Source: Oceanobacillus halophilus (GTDB taxonomy: Bacteria > Bacillota > Bacilli > Bacillales > Amphibacillaceae). Taken from it: a stretch of DNA of 64,000 nt. The translations under genes and the position numbers were made by a program. Below, piece by piece: positions 35,685 through 45,926 of the stretch (position 1 is its first letter; each line of letters starts with the position of its first letter). Under the pieces are notes generated by a model, which saw only the letters and a list, made by a program, of their open reading frames with translations, ran no database searches and was not told where the DNA came from. The stretch lies in the NCBI RefSeq assembly GCF_003628505.1, contig NZ_RBZP01000004.1, positions 62,001-126,000 on the forward strand, read 5' to 3'.

Positions 35685-37598
35685 TTACTGGAAGATTCTA
35701 TCAGGATGATTTACATCAACAAAGCTGAAATTCCTTCCACTAGAAATACCTAGTTTCAATTTTATTTTATTGTCTTTTTTTAATTCATTATAAGTTTCTA
35801 CATCAAAATCAAATTTAGCAATAATTACTTCATTATATAAAGTTGACTCTACCTTTTCTGCTACAACATATCGATTATCAAGTTTATCTAGATCAAAATA
35901 ATTCTCGATGTACACATAATATCTTTCGTTCGACTCACCTACTGACACCGTATTATGAATATTAAACTCTACTTGAACGATATCATTTTCATTCCTTAAG
36001 CTTGCATTCACTTTGATTAATTCAGATAATAATATTCTTTTATATAACTTTTTTGGTTTGAAATTTGAAGCTTTCTCCACATCTTCAATAAGAGAAACCC
36101 ATTTACTTTTAATCAATTCGATATCAAACTTCTTCACATCTTGTTGAGCTTGTTTAGAGAATGAATTTAGAATCTCTTTATTTTTTACTAAATATTCCAT
36201 TTTGTCAGCAAGACTTTCTATGTCTCCATTCGGTACAACAAAGCCATTCAAACCATTATTTATTAATTCTCTAGGTCCATAGTTAAAATCATAGGCGATA
36301 ACAGGGGTACCGTTTGACAGACTTTCTAATATAGTCATTCCAAATCCCTCATATTTTGAAGTAATCACAGAGAATCCAGCTGAATGAAACACCTCATGTG
36401 GTTTACTAGTATACCCCATAATTTTAACAGATTGATTCAGATTGTTTTCATCAATAAATTCCTGGTACATTCTCTTTTCTTCACCTGTCCCCCATAATTC
36501 TAGCTTTGCTTCTGGATAAACTTTAGAAACAATTAAGAAAGCCTTTAAAATATCTATGATACGTTTTATCTCCACAAATCTCGATATAACTACAATCTTA
36601 TTATTATCTCTTGTCAAATTATTATTATTCTTTTTTAGATTTACAGAATGAGGTATCTGATACAGATTATCAAAAATACCAATCTGATTGTTAATATGCT
36701 TTAGTTGTTCATTAGTCAGTACTACAACTGCTGAATGCCTGTCAATTTTACTTAATAATCTCCCATTATACTCATTAATTCGAGAGCCGAATGTATAAGG
36801 TTTTCTCAAATGACTGCTATGTATTACTGGAATTGATTTTATCTTATCCGTATATCTATTTTTCGCAAGCAACTCATCTAGTTCACGATCTTCACAGAAA
36901 AAAATCGCATTCTTATATTTTTCATTAAGTTTAGCTAACCAAAATTCTCTCATAGCAGTTTCACTATCAAATATATATTTAACTTTTCCACTCTTATCAA
37001 AAATCAAACAGTTATTTCCTTTTCCTGACTCTATATCATAATCAATACTCAGAAAGATTCTCTCATTTTTGGTTAGAAAGTTTGTTTTTATAACCTTATT
37101 TTTTCTCATATCATAAAATGACTCTTTTCTCTTATTCCCGTAGGCATCGTATGTTTCACGTCTAATTTTTCTTAGCTTTTCATCAAAATAATCAATATAA
37201 TTTATGGTATTGTCATTTGCAAGCTGAATATAGCATATTTGATGAGACTGGTTATAAACCTTGTATGCATTTTTAGATTCAATATATTTATACCTATATT
37301 CTTCCCTCTTCTTAAAAAATACCTTTGCTATCGTATCTTTGATTGAATAAAGATCTTCATCCGCATAGAATTCAAATATATTTAAAAATGTAATTTGTGG
37401 CGATATATTTCTGTGTTCTCTTATATTCTTAATTATTTGGCCATAATTAAGCTTATAATTAAACGTCATAATGAATGAGTTTTTAGCATTGTTTTTAAGC
37501 ATTTCTGCTCTATAAAAGGTAGCTTGAGTTCGACCTCCAAATTTTTCACTAAACGAGTTGGCTAGGTAAAATAAATTTCTTTTTTTACGTGATATCAT
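35685..37598 (-). CDS. TagE-like teichoic acid glucosyltransferase (GT4)
   Basis: 637 residues. It begins FYLANSFSEKFGGRTQATFY (donor loop), has a long middle insertion (about 90-230) rich in Tyr/Lys, then a standard GT-B C-terminal domain with VVISRFVEIKR, ELWGTGEEKRMYQ and SKYEGFGMTILESLSNGTPV. A C-terminal extension follows residue 500. Length and order resemble B. subtilis TagE, which adds alpha-glucose from UDP-glucose to poly(glycerol phosphate). AAAGGAGAAG precedes the ATG. It is in the same direction as, and 189 bases after, the two long TagF-like genes. The glucose role is inferred from family and context; GlcNAc transfer is possible. Confidence 0.75.
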   Translation of the reverse strand: MISRKKRNLFYLANSFSEKFGGRTQATFYRAEMLKNNAKNSFIMTFNYKLNYGQIIKNIREHRNISPQITFLNIFEFYADEDLYSIKDTIAKVFFKKREEYRYKYIESKNAYKVYNQSHQICYIQLANDNTINYIDYFDEKLRKIRRETYDAYGNKRKESFYDMRKNKVIKTNFLTKNERIFLSIDYDIESGKGNNCLIFDKSGKVKYIFDSETAMREFWLAKLNEKYKNAIFFCEDRELDELLAKNRYTDKIKSIPVIHSSHLRKPYTFGSRINEYNGRLLSKIDRHSAVVVLTNEQLKHINNQIGIFDNLYQIPHSVNLKKNNNNLTRDNNKIVVISRFVEIKRIIDILKAFLIVSKVYPEAKLELWGTGEEKRMYQEFIDENNLNQSVKIMGYTSKPHEVFHSAGFSVITSKYEGFGMTILESLSNGTPVIAYDFNYGPRELINNGLNGFVVPNGDIESLADKMEYLVKNKEILNSFSKQAQQDVKKFDIELIKSKWVSLIEDVEKASNFKPKKLYKRILLSELIKVNASLRNENDIVQVEFNIHNTVSVGESNERYYVYIENYFDLDKLDNRYVVAEKVESTLYNEVIIAKFDFDVETYNELKKDNKIKLKLGISSGRNFSFVDVNHPDRIFQ

Positions 37599-37787
37599 GG
37601 TTTAACTTCTCCTTTGTAAAAAGACAAAAAGTGCTTGGGGAATCAGAACAGTTAAATTTAATAAGAAATTCGATTAAAGAGGAACAACTAAGAAAAATAG
37701 TTATACACAGTTTGCTTACTTTGATAATTTTGGAAACCAATTATTTATTATTTCGAAATCCACCCAGATCTTTATTTTAATAACTGG

Positions 37788-40700
37788 CTAACTAATTAGT
37801 CTATCCTTGAAATTAAGAATTTTTCTTCTCCATTTGAATGGTATTATATGACTTAACTTTATCCTTTTTTTCTTAGATTTTTGATATAAGTTTTTCTTAT
37901 TCTCCTGAATAGCGTCATAAATTCTTTCTGAATTATTATGGTCCATATAAGTAAAATAAGTGTTTCTAAGGTTTCCAAATTCCTCTTTTTCCCGAAAGTC
38001 GTTATTAATATATGATTCGACTATGTTTATTAAATTTACAGTGTCGAAAGCGACATCTCCGAATAAATCTTTATCAAGATCCATGTATGTTCCTTCATAT
38101 TCTAAATACTTATCCCGATCAAAATGGAAAAACACGCATGGTTTTTTCAAATAAAACATCTCCCAAATAACACTTGAATAATCAGATATCATTAAGGAAC
38201 TTTTCATAATCATTTCATCCAAAGGGACTTCAAGAAAACCAAACTTTTCAATATGATTTGAATTGATAGTAAATAAGTCAATATAATCTTTAAATTTTGG
38301 ATGAAGGAAGAATTTTATCTTTATATTATTCTCTTCCAACAATTTATGAAGTTTTTCAGAAGACAAGAATTCATTATATTTTTTATAGTATTCACTCTCG
38401 ATGAATTGTTGCCGCGTCATACCGTCCATCCATGTTCTCCAAGTGGGCATTAGGAATATTTGCTTATAGTTGATTTGATCAGATTTATCCTCTAAACCAT
38501 CCCATCTGGCTAATCCTGTCGTTACAACCTCTGACCTATCATAACCCCAATAATTGATAATCATCTTCCGTTCATATTCAGAGGGAGCTATGACTAAATC
38601 AAACACACCTCTATCCTTATAAAAATCACGGACTACTTTCAAGCCATTTACTCCATGCTGTAAATAAACAAGTTTTTTATCTGTTAAAGCTTTTGCTAGT
38701 TTACTTTTCTTTAACTTCAAGTTATAACTATTTCTTTTAGTGTCTGAAGAGATAAGAAGTTTAGCTGCAAACATATAAACAAAGTATTTAAATGACATGA
38801 AGTAAATTATTCTATCTTTTTTATCCTCCAGATTAACTATCTCTGGGGAGTCTTTTCTTATTACATAGTAAAAATTATCATGTTTATTATTCTTATAAAC
38901 ATAATCAAAGAAATAATATCCACTATCATGTGCCGACATAGCAAGCTTCTCAAAAGCTATCCATATGTCCTTTTTAGATAAATGTTTTCTAAAGAGCATT
39001 GCCACATAAAAAGCAATATTCTCTTTAAATAAGTAATATCTGTTCTCAAAATATTCTTTTTTTCTATAGGTGAAAGATAAATCTTTAGATAATGTGATAT
39101 AAGGATATATAATTTCTTCATTATTAACTTTAAATTGATACTTAGAAATTGTGTTATCAACATCGTGGTAAACTTCTTGTGAAACCTTAGAAACCTTTAC
39201 ATAATATTCCTTACTATTTTTAATTAATCCTATGTAAACATCCCAATACAACGGATAAAAGCCTTTTTCTAATAGGTCAACTGTACAATATATATATATA
39301 CCTTTATTATACTTTTGAACTTTTTCTACCGTATATTTTCTATCATCAAGCTTATCCTTATTTCTGTAAATTAAGTGAACATCACCTATATTCAAATATT
39401 CACTGTATGGCGTTTGAAGGTTTATTCTTAATCTAACTACATTTTTTTTCATTGAAAACTTATCTATTTCTGTCTTAATTGAATATTGCTCTCTAATTAA
39501 GTTTGATAAATTATTTTTCACTAAAGATAGCTCATTTTTTGCAGCAAGATATATTCTAGACCTATGATTATATGTAGAATTATTTTCAAATTCCTGTTTG
39601 AAGATATTAAAGAACTTATTAGGTTTTTCATTAAAATCAGCATCAAAGCATCCTAACTGATAACTTACTAAACCGTTAGCATCATAAAGCAAAAATAAGT
39701 TCCATCTTTTCACACCTTTACTGTCAGTTTGGTCCAGAAAGTTTCTAAAGTTAAAATAAAGCGTATTATATCTTCTGTTTCCACTAATATAATAAATATT
39801 ATTCGTTTTTCTTTCTTGCAACAGTAGTAAAGGATTTAAGTTCAGATCATACTCTGAACTATCTATCAAATCAAAGGATAGTACCGTTTTATCAATGCTA
39901 ATATTTGTTACATTTAACTTTTGTGCATTTTTTACAATCTCTTTTGAAATCTTATATTTTCTTAAATCAACATAATCGAGCAAAATTCCTAATTCATACA
40001 TTTTACTTTTTTCTCTTAGATCATCTGTCAGAACTTTATAATCTACTTGCATAACTAACTTTACTTTCTTTACATTACCTATTTTAATATCATTAAATAC
40101 AATCATAAATTTATCTTTATCGATAGATCCAGAAAATAAACAGTCATCAGTAATTATATAGGCTTTTTTTATAGTATCTATCTCGGAGCTAAAATGAAGG
40201 GAAAAACTTGTATCACTGATTTTCTCAATATTATAGCTTAATTTCTCTAAAGCAACTTCTTTGATTACCTTTGGTACATCAATCGATGCAAACTTAAATA
40301 TATTATTATTTCGAACTATTACCAACTCTAAATCAAATAGCCCTGTTAGATATTCATTAGGGAAAAATAAGCAACCATCTTCAATAACTATTGGTATCAA
40401 ATGAACTATTTTAATTTCTTTTTGAATAGCAATAGCTAATAAATTATGTAAATGATTGTTAGCTATATTTTTGCTTTCCCCTAGCTGAATAGATTGCTTT
40501 TCATCCAGTCTAAAATGTTTAGGTTTTGATAATTCATAACCATTCTTATTATTGAACACACAATTAGTATCAACAAATTTCAATAAGATTTTATTATATA
40601 TTTTAACCAATACTCCAGCCTGATCCACAGTATATGAGAATGGAAATATCCCATTCTTTTTAAGGTCTATATCCAGAAGATGATCGTGTTCATCATAGAA

Positions 40701-40880
40701 TTTTATTTCAATAAAGGTATTACTAGGGAAAATCTCTTCTGGTTCAAAAACTAGTTCTTCCCCAAAATGTCTCTTCTGGAAAGAATAGTTAATGCTAAAA
40801 TTATTGATTACTATCTTACTTAGCATTTTCTTTAATTTAGTTGATACAATTAATCGGTTATTCTTAATTTCCAAATGCAT
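37788..40880 (-). CDS. Long TagF-like CDP-glycerol glycerophosphotransferase B
   Basis: 1030 residues. The last 400 form the Glyphos_transf domain: VYLQHGVNGLK near 741, MPTWRTWMDGM, FFLHPKFKDY near 859 and MISDYSSVIWEMFYLKKP near 899. The QHG and LHP histidines and DYSS match the active-site motifs of TagF. About 600 residues precede it, far more than in B. subtilis TagF (746 in total); they are beta-rich by eye, without signal peptide or membrane helices. A short hydrophobic patch and a basic C-terminus could give peripheral membrane binding. It starts 10 bases after the paralogue upstream. Likely polymerises or branches glycerol phosphate; exact step unknown. Confidence 0.78.
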   Translation of the reverse strand: MHLEIKNNRLIVSTKLKKMLSKIVINNFSINYSFQKRHFGEELVFEPEEIFPSNTFIEIKFYDEHDHLLDIDLKKNGIFPFSYTVDQAGVLVKIYNKILLKFVDTNCVFNNKNGYELSKPKHFRLDEKQSIQLGESKNIANNHLHNLLAIAIQKEIKIVHLIPIVIEDGCLFFPNEYLTGLFDLELVIVRNNNIFKFASIDVPKVIKEVALEKLSYNIEKISDTSFSLHFSSEIDTIKKAYIITDDCLFSGSIDKDKFMIVFNDIKIGNVKKVKLVMQVDYKVLTDDLREKSKMYELGILLDYVDLRKYKISKEIVKNAQKLNVTNISIDKTVLSFDLIDSSEYDLNLNPLLLLQERKTNNIYYISGNRRYNTLYFNFRNFLDQTDSKGVKRWNLFLLYDANGLVSYQLGCFDADFNEKPNKFFNIFKQEFENNSTYNHRSRIYLAAKNELSLVKNNLSNLIREQYSIKTEIDKFSMKKNVVRLRINLQTPYSEYLNIGDVHLIYRNKDKLDDRKYTVEKVQKYNKGIYIYCTVDLLEKGFYPLYWDVYIGLIKNSKEYYVKVSKVSQEVYHDVDNTISKYQFKVNNEEIIYPYITLSKDLSFTYRKKEYFENRYYLFKENIAFYVAMLFRKHLSKKDIWIAFEKLAMSAHDSGYYFFDYVYKNNKHDNFYYVIRKDSPEIVNLEDKKDRIIYFMSFKYFVYMFAAKLLISSDTKRNSYNLKLKKSKLAKALTDKKLVYLQHGVNGLKVVRDFYKDRGVFDLVIAPSEYERKMIINYWGYDRSEVVTTGLARWDGLEDKSDQINYKQIFLMPTWRTWMDGMTRQQFIESEYYKKYNEFLSSEKLHKLLEENNIKIKFFLHPKFKDYIDLFTINSNHIEKFGFLEVPLDEMIMKSSLMISDYSSVIWEMFYLKKPCVFFHFDRDKYLEYEGTYMDLDKDLFGDVAFDTVNLINIVESYINNDFREKEEFGNLRNTYFTYMDHNNSERIYDAIQENKKNLYQKSKKKRIKLSHIIPFKWRRKILNFKDRLIS

Positions 40881-40889
40881 ATCTTCACC

Positions 40890-43706
40890 CTATTTCATTC
40901 TTTTTATCGAATCGAAAATCCTTTTTGAGTTATCGTGATCAATATACTTGAAATATTCCTCGCGTAAAACTTGAAATTCAGGCTTGATTGAAAAATCATT
41001 TTCCACATAGTTTTTCAACTCTTTTGCTAATTCATCAATATTCATCACGCGATCGCCAAAAATCTCAGTAGCCATATCCAAGTAACTTCCTTCATATTGA
41101 TCATATTTTTCATAATCAAATTGAAAGAAAATCACAGGTTTATTCAAAAAGAACATATCCCAAGTTACTGAAGAGTAATCGCTTATCATAAGCGAAGATT
41201 CCATAATTTCTTCATTAACCTTTATATCCAAAAATTCTCTAATAGTTATATTGTTATTTTGTATATTAAATTCTGTTATATATTGTTTAAATTTCGGATG
41301 GAGAAAGAAAACAAGTTCTAAATTATTATCAATTAAAATATTATTAATCTCCTTTGATGTTAGAAGAGAAACATAATTTGAATAATAATCGGACTTTTTG
41401 AATTCCTCTTTTGGCATGTCTTCCATCCATGTTCTCCAAGTCGGCATAACAAAAATCTTTTTCTTTTTTCTTTCCTTCGATTTGTCTGTTAATTTATCCC
41501 ATCTAGCAAAACCAGTTACAATAATTTCATCATTAGAATATTTCCAGTTCTGATTTATAATTTCCTTTTCCATTTCAGAGGTTGCAACTACTAAATCAAA
41601 GTTACCTCTTCCTTTAGCTTTCTTAAAGACGTTAGATTTTTTAAGTGCAGTAACACCATGCTGTAGAAAGACACTTTTCTTCCTATCAATGGCTCTTGCA
41701 ACCAAGCCCGCTCTTACTCGTAGATTATACACGTGCCTCTTTGTTTCAGAAGAAACCAAAAGCTTTGCAGCAAATAAATATAAGAAATATTTAAATGACA
41801 TGAATTTGATTATATTACTGCTTTGTTTGGCAACCCTTTTATAGTCAGGTGAGTTTTTATTAATAACAAAGTAAAAGTCATCATGCAGATTATTTTTATC
41901 AACGAAAGAGAAAAAGGCGTAACCATTATCCTGAGCTGTGCTGGAAAATTTCTCAAATCCAATCCAAATATCCTTGTTTCTAAAATAAAAAGGTTTGAGA
42001 AAAATATAAATAGCGAAAGCTAGCTTTTCTTTCAGTTTGTTCCAATGATTTTCATAACCTTCTCTCTCTCTCATCATAATAGCTATGTCTTTGCCAAGTG
42101 TTACATAGGGATACATCATTTTTTTATCTTTTGATTTTATTGCATTTTTAAAATAATCTTGATTGACTTTAGATAACAAGTCTTTAGTAGCCTTGTTTAC
42201 TTTAATCAATCCCTGTGTTTTACTTTCATCTTTACACAACACATACAGATCCCAATATAATGGAAAAAAGTCTTGAGTCCAATCAACATAATACCTACAA
42301 CTTATTCCATATCTATTCTCTTCAATATTTGCAACTGTAAAATCATCAATACTAATGTTTTTAGCATTATCATTTGAGCGAAGTTTTAAATGTATACTTT
42401 GTATTTTTAATTCACTTTCAGATTTAATTTCAAAAGAAAAAATGTATCCTTCATTTTTTTTCTTTTGAAATTCTGTCATCTTTGTTGTAATTTTATTTTT
42501 CTCCCTAAAAACATTATGTTCTCTTCCCTTGACTAAGGAAAGGTTATTGTATTCAGTACGATATATAAGTATTGCCTCTCCATTATTCAAAGTTTGATAA
42601 TGTATCTTCTCCTTACCTAATACATCATCATACTCCTCCATTCTACCGTATAAAGTACCTTCCTCTGAGATTAATTGACCATAAATATCCCATCTACCAT
42701 TAATTAAATTATTTAATTCCCCACTTTCAAGACTATTAAACGAGCATTGGATATAATTATCACTAACAGTTGTAACTCTTTCTATTTGTTCATTAGTTTT
42801 ACGGGAAACAAGTAATATTCTAAATAGGGTACTTTCTGTAATTGGTTGATTGATTAATGAAAAACTCAACATGTTATCATTGAATTCAATCTCGTTTATA
42901 AGAATATTCTCTCCTTTAGATAAATGAGCCACATTAAAATACTTATCTTCAGATAATTGACAATACATTAACTTACTGTGGTTAATATAAAGTCCATAAC
43001 AATATTTATTATTATTTACAACTAGTGTTTTTATATGTTTGATAAAACCATCAGCGCTATTTGATTCACTTTCGCTCCCAAGATATTCTAAAAGGGTATT
43101 AGAATTAATTTCGCTCTTTATACAAAAATACCATTCCCCTTCACTGGTTTTATCCAAGGTTAATGAGTCTAAATCAATTGTTAATGATTCATTTTTGTAA
43201 TAGAAGTTCAAATATTCCATCGTATGATTATCATTAGTTAAGCAAACCTCAAATTCTTCCGGCAAGTTATATCTATTCACATATATAATAAGTTCTCTAT
43301 TTAAGTATGTAGGCTCACCTATATTTATAGTTCCTGTGATAATTCTATTCGACTGACCGTCTAACATCTGATTTTTATCTAGATATGAATCTTCCAATTT
43401 TAACTGCAACCTTTTATTTTTGGCTTTAACAATTAAAGTTTTGGAATTGTCAATATTAATTAAGCCGTAAAAGTCGTTTACAACCGTCAATTCTTCACCA
43501 TTAACGAATAATGAAGCAAGTGAAGAAGCTAATAATTCTCCTGACAATTCTATAGCTAGTAAATTTTCAGTATCCAAAAAACTAACTGATAGCTTCTCGT
43601 TGTCTTCCTGATCTGTTAGAAAAACATTTTTTACAATAAAGTTATCGACTTTCTCAAAAATAATGGAATCCTTATTTATCTCTTTTATCTTAGTTATATA
43701 TTTCAC
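40890..43706 (-). CDS. Long TagF-like CDP-glycerol glycerophosphotransferase A
   Basis: About 938 residues from GTG 43706, which has TGGAGG 7 bases upstream; the longer ATG frame (43742) lacks such a site. The C-terminal 400 residues are the Glyphos_transf domain: FLQHGVTALKK near 683, MPTWRTWMEDM, FFLHPKFKQY near 801 and MISDYSSVTWDMFFLNKP near 843. It is strongly similar to gene B in this part and, more weakly, over the 150 residues before it (YPYVTLGKDI, FRNKDIWIGFEKF). The first 450 residues differ much more. It is the first gene of the leftward operon A, B, TagE-like, divergent from tagD. Confidence 0.78.
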   Translation of the reverse strand: MKYITKIKEINKDSIIFEKVDNFIVKNVFLTDQEDNEKLSVSFLDTENLLAIELSGELLASSLASLFVNGEELTVVNDFYGLINIDNSKTLIVKAKNKRLQLKLEDSYLDKNQMLDGQSNRIITGTINIGEPTYLNRELIIYVNRYNLPEEFEVCLTNDNHTMEYLNFYYKNESLTIDLDSLTLDKTSEGEWYFCIKSEINSNTLLEYLGSESESNSADGFIKHIKTLVVNNNKYCYGLYINHSKLMYCQLSEDKYFNVAHLSKGENILINEIEFNDNMLSFSLINQPITESTLFRILLVSRKTNEQIERVTTVSDNYIQCSFNSLESGELNNLINGRWDIYGQLISEEGTLYGRMEEYDDVLGKEKIHYQTLNNGEAILIYRTEYNNLSLVKGREHNVFREKNKITTKMTEFQKKKNEGYIFSFEIKSESELKIQSIHLKLRSNDNAKNISIDDFTVANIEENRYGISCRYYVDWTQDFFPLYWDLYVLCKDESKTQGLIKVNKATKDLLSKVNQDYFKNAIKSKDKKMMYPYVTLGKDIAIMMREREGYENHWNKLKEKLAFAIYIFLKPFYFRNKDIWIGFEKFSSTAQDNGYAFFSFVDKNNLHDDFYFVINKNSPDYKRVAKQSSNIIKFMSFKYFLYLFAAKLLVSSETKRHVYNLRVRAGLVARAIDRKKSVFLQHGVTALKKSNVFKKAKGRGNFDLVVATSEMEKEIINQNWKYSNDEIIVTGFARWDKLTDKSKERKKKKIFVMPTWRTWMEDMPKEEFKKSDYYSNYVSLLTSKEINNILIDNNLELVFFLHPKFKQYITEFNIQNNNITIREFLDIKVNEEIMESSLMISDYSSVTWDMFFLNKPVIFFQFDYEKYDQYEGSYLDMATEIFGDRVMNIDELAKELKNYVENDFSIKPEFQVLREEYFKYIDHDNSKRIFDSIKRMK

Positions 43707-44077
43707 TTTTATTCCTCCAAATGAAGTATTCAAAACTCTCAAGAAACTCCATAGTTATATAATCTATACAACCTAGTCCATTATATCCTTTCATATTTAA
43801 TTCTGATGTTTAAAACCATGTAATGATATTCGTTGTAAACTGCTTTTAGATATCATTTTTATTATACAATTTTAGTTATACATCTATATATTACCAAATA
43901 AACTTCATCCATATTCATTCGATCGCTTCAACCAAAAATTGTCTGTTTGCATTATGGGATTCTTATAATATAATATAATAGATTTGAGAATGTAAAATTT
44001 TTGTAAAGCTACTATGAAATTAACTCAAAATAATATGTTATAATACCCTATATAGAAATTCAACGGAGGTCTTACGA
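43707..44077. other. Divergent promoter region between TagF-like A and tagD
   Basis: 371 AT-rich bases without a gene. The rightward side ends in an extended -10 at 44036. On the leftward side TATAAT occurs on the minus strand at 43780-43785 but without a recognisable -35 box. No riboswitch-like or strongly paired structure was noticed. Confidence 0.5.
44036..44044 (+). promoter_or_regulatory. Extended -10 promoter of tagD-tagB copy 1
   Basis: TGTTATAAT, a TGN-extended consensus -10, lies 33 bases before the tagD start; no good -35 box. Confidence 0.55.
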
Positions 44078-44476
44078 ATGAAAAAAGTAATCACGTACGG
44101 AACATTCGATTTACTTCATACAGGACATATTAATATCTTACGTCGTGCTAAAGAATATGGGGACTACTTGATTGTAGCTATTTCATCTGATGAATTCAAT
44201 GCCATTAAAGGAAAAAAAGCTTACTATACTTTTGAGCAACGTAAAGCAATCTTAGAAGCCATTCGCTATGTGGATGAAGTTATTCCTGAGCATAAATGGG
44301 AGCAAAAAGTAGAAGATGTTCAAAACCATGATGTCGATGTTTTCGTTATGGGAGATGATTGGGAAGGTAAATTTGACTTCTTGAAAGATTATTGTGAAGT
44401 TGTTTATTTACCACGCACCGTTGGAATCTCTACAACGAAAATCAAAAACGACCTAAACCAAGCAAACAATGCTTAG
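44078..44476 (+). CDS. tagD: Glycerol-3-phosphate cytidylyltransferase, copy 1
   Basis: 132 residues, the family's usual length. TYGTFDLLHTGHINILRRA carries the HxGH nucleotide-binding motif, and RTVGISTTKI the second signature (RTEGISTT class). It makes CDP-glycerol from glycerol-3-phosphate and CTP, the donor for all TagB/TagF-type enzymes in the window. CGGAGG precedes the ATG. It overlaps tagB by 8 bases. A second copy at 55.2 kb is about 85 percent identical by eye. Confidence 0.93.
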   Translation: MKKVITYGTFDLLHTGHINILRRAKEYGDYLIVAISSDEFNAIKGKKAYYTFEQRKAILEAIRYVDEVIPEHKWEQKVEDVQNHDVDVFVMGDDWEGKFDFLKDYCEVVYLPRTVGISTTKIKNDLNQANNA

Positions 44477-45656
44477 GGAGTTAGCCATACATCTCTACCT
44501 TTTTGCTTTTCAAATAATCTTTCATACTTTTAAACTATTTCCCCAAAAGAAAAAAACAGTTGCTGTTGCTTCATTTGGGGATAATATTATGTACACGGCA
44601 AAAGCTATAAAAGATATATCTGATGAAGAAGTTATTGTCTTAAAAGATGAAAAATGCAGGTACGATTTTGGACAAGTGGTTGATGATACGTTGTCTTTTA
44701 CTATCCAACAACCTACTCAATTCATAAAATCGATCTATCACCTAGCTACAGCTACTACGATTTTAGTAGATAATTATCAGGGCTTTTTAGCTGTTACCAA
44801 ATTCAGACCAAATGTAACTTGCATTCAGCTCTGGCATGCTGCTGGAGCTATTAAACGATTTGGGTTAGAAGATCCTAGCAATGATGCACGAACTGAAAAG
44901 GCTATGAAACGTTTTCAAAAGGTTTATAACCATTTCGATTATACAGTTGTTGGTTCCGAGAAAATGGCTACCACTTTTCACAAAAGCTTCGGTTTAGAGG
45001 ATGATCGATTTATCCGCACAGGTATACCCCGTTCGGATATTTTGTTTGATGAACAGAAGAAACAGCAAATGTATACAGAAATTAACCAACAGTTCCCGTC
45101 TATTAATGGGAGAAAAATCATACTATATGCTCCAACATTTCGTAATGATCATCTAACTGATTATGAGTTAGAACTGGAAATTAATCAAATGTATGAAAAA
45201 CTATCGGATGAGTATGTCCTTTTTATTAAACTGCATCCAGCAGTGACTAATGCCATTGACGAGGGCTACTATGACTTTGTATATGATGTTTCTGACTTTA
45301 CAGAGGTTAATTCCTTATTGTTAATTACAGATGTGCTAATCACCGATTACTCTTCCATTCCATTTGAATTTGCGTTACTGGAAAGACCAATGATTTTCTA
45401 TGCATATGATATGGAAGAATATAAGATTAAAAGTGGTCTAATAGAAGATTATGAGAATCAAATGCCAGGACCGGTTGCGTTTTCTACCATGGAATTGGTC
45501 CAAGTCATTCAGGATCATGCTTTTAACTTAGATGAAGTGAAATTATTTGCTAAGCAATGGAATGAGTACTCTAATGGCAATGCTAGTTTAAAATTAGCTA
45601 GATTTATAACTGGTGTGGAAGAAAAAGAAACAGAAAGAAAAGAAATTCTTGTTTAA
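44469..45656 (+). CDS. tagB: TagB-like CDP-glycerol glycerophosphotransferase, copy 1
   Basis: 395 residues: an amphipathic or hydrophobic N-terminus (LAIHLYLFAFQIIF) suited to peripheral membrane attachment, then the Glyphos_transf domain with CIQLWHAAGAIKRFG, ILYAPTFRND, LFIKLHPAV and VLITDYSSIPFEFALLERP. All three active-site motifs are intact. TagB primes the linkage unit by adding the first glycerol phosphate to ManNAc-GlcNAc-PP-undecaprenyl. The 8-base overlap with tagD indicates translational coupling. TagF-like activity of some TagB homologues cannot be excluded. Confidence 0.85.
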   Translation: MLRELAIHLYLFAFQIIFHTFKLFPQKKKTVAVASFGDNIMYTAKAIKDISDEEVIVLKDEKCRYDFGQVVDDTLSFTIQQPTQFIKSIYHLATATTILVDNYQGFLAVTKFRPNVTCIQLWHAAGAIKRFGLEDPSNDARTEKAMKRFQKVYNHFDYTVVGSEKMATTFHKSFGLEDDRFIRTGIPRSDILFDEQKKQQMYTEINQQFPSINGRKIILYAPTFRNDHLTDYELELEINQMYEKLSDEYVLFIKLHPAVTNAIDEGYYDFVYDVSDFTEVNSLLLITDVLITDYSSIPFEFALLERPMIFYAYDMEEYKIKSGLIEDYENQMPGPVAFSTMELVQVIQDHAFNLDEVKLFAKQWNEYSNGNASLKLARFITGVEEKETERKEILV

Positions 45657-45687
45657 TCCCTTTCTCATATGGAAAGGGATTTTTTAT
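45655..45687 (+). terminator. Terminator after tagD-tagB copy 1
   Basis: AATCCCTTTC ... GAAAGGGATT followed by six T, right after the stop codon. Confidence 0.88.
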
Positions 45688-45845
45688 GTTGCTATTTCTT
45701 TAAGCATGTAAAATAAACGTTAATATTGTAAAGCCTTCCTAAACTTTCACCATCATAAATCACAAAACCAAAAATTTATATTACCATGAATATATAAGTT
45801 ATATAATGGGATTCATTCCAACCATGTAATCATCTACTTGATCAT

Positions 45846-45876
45846 TTGGGATAAATTAGAAAGTTTCAGATATAAT
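45846..45876 (+). promoter_or_regulatory. Probable promoter of the tagA-csaB operon
   Basis: Consensus TATAAT at 45871-45876, with TTGGGA at 45846-45851 as a possible -35 (19-base spacing), about 50 bases before tagA. Confidence 0.45.
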
Positions 45877-45926
45877 GAGGAATAAAAAGGGACAATTTTT
45901 TATTCTCACTAAAGGAGTTACAATCT

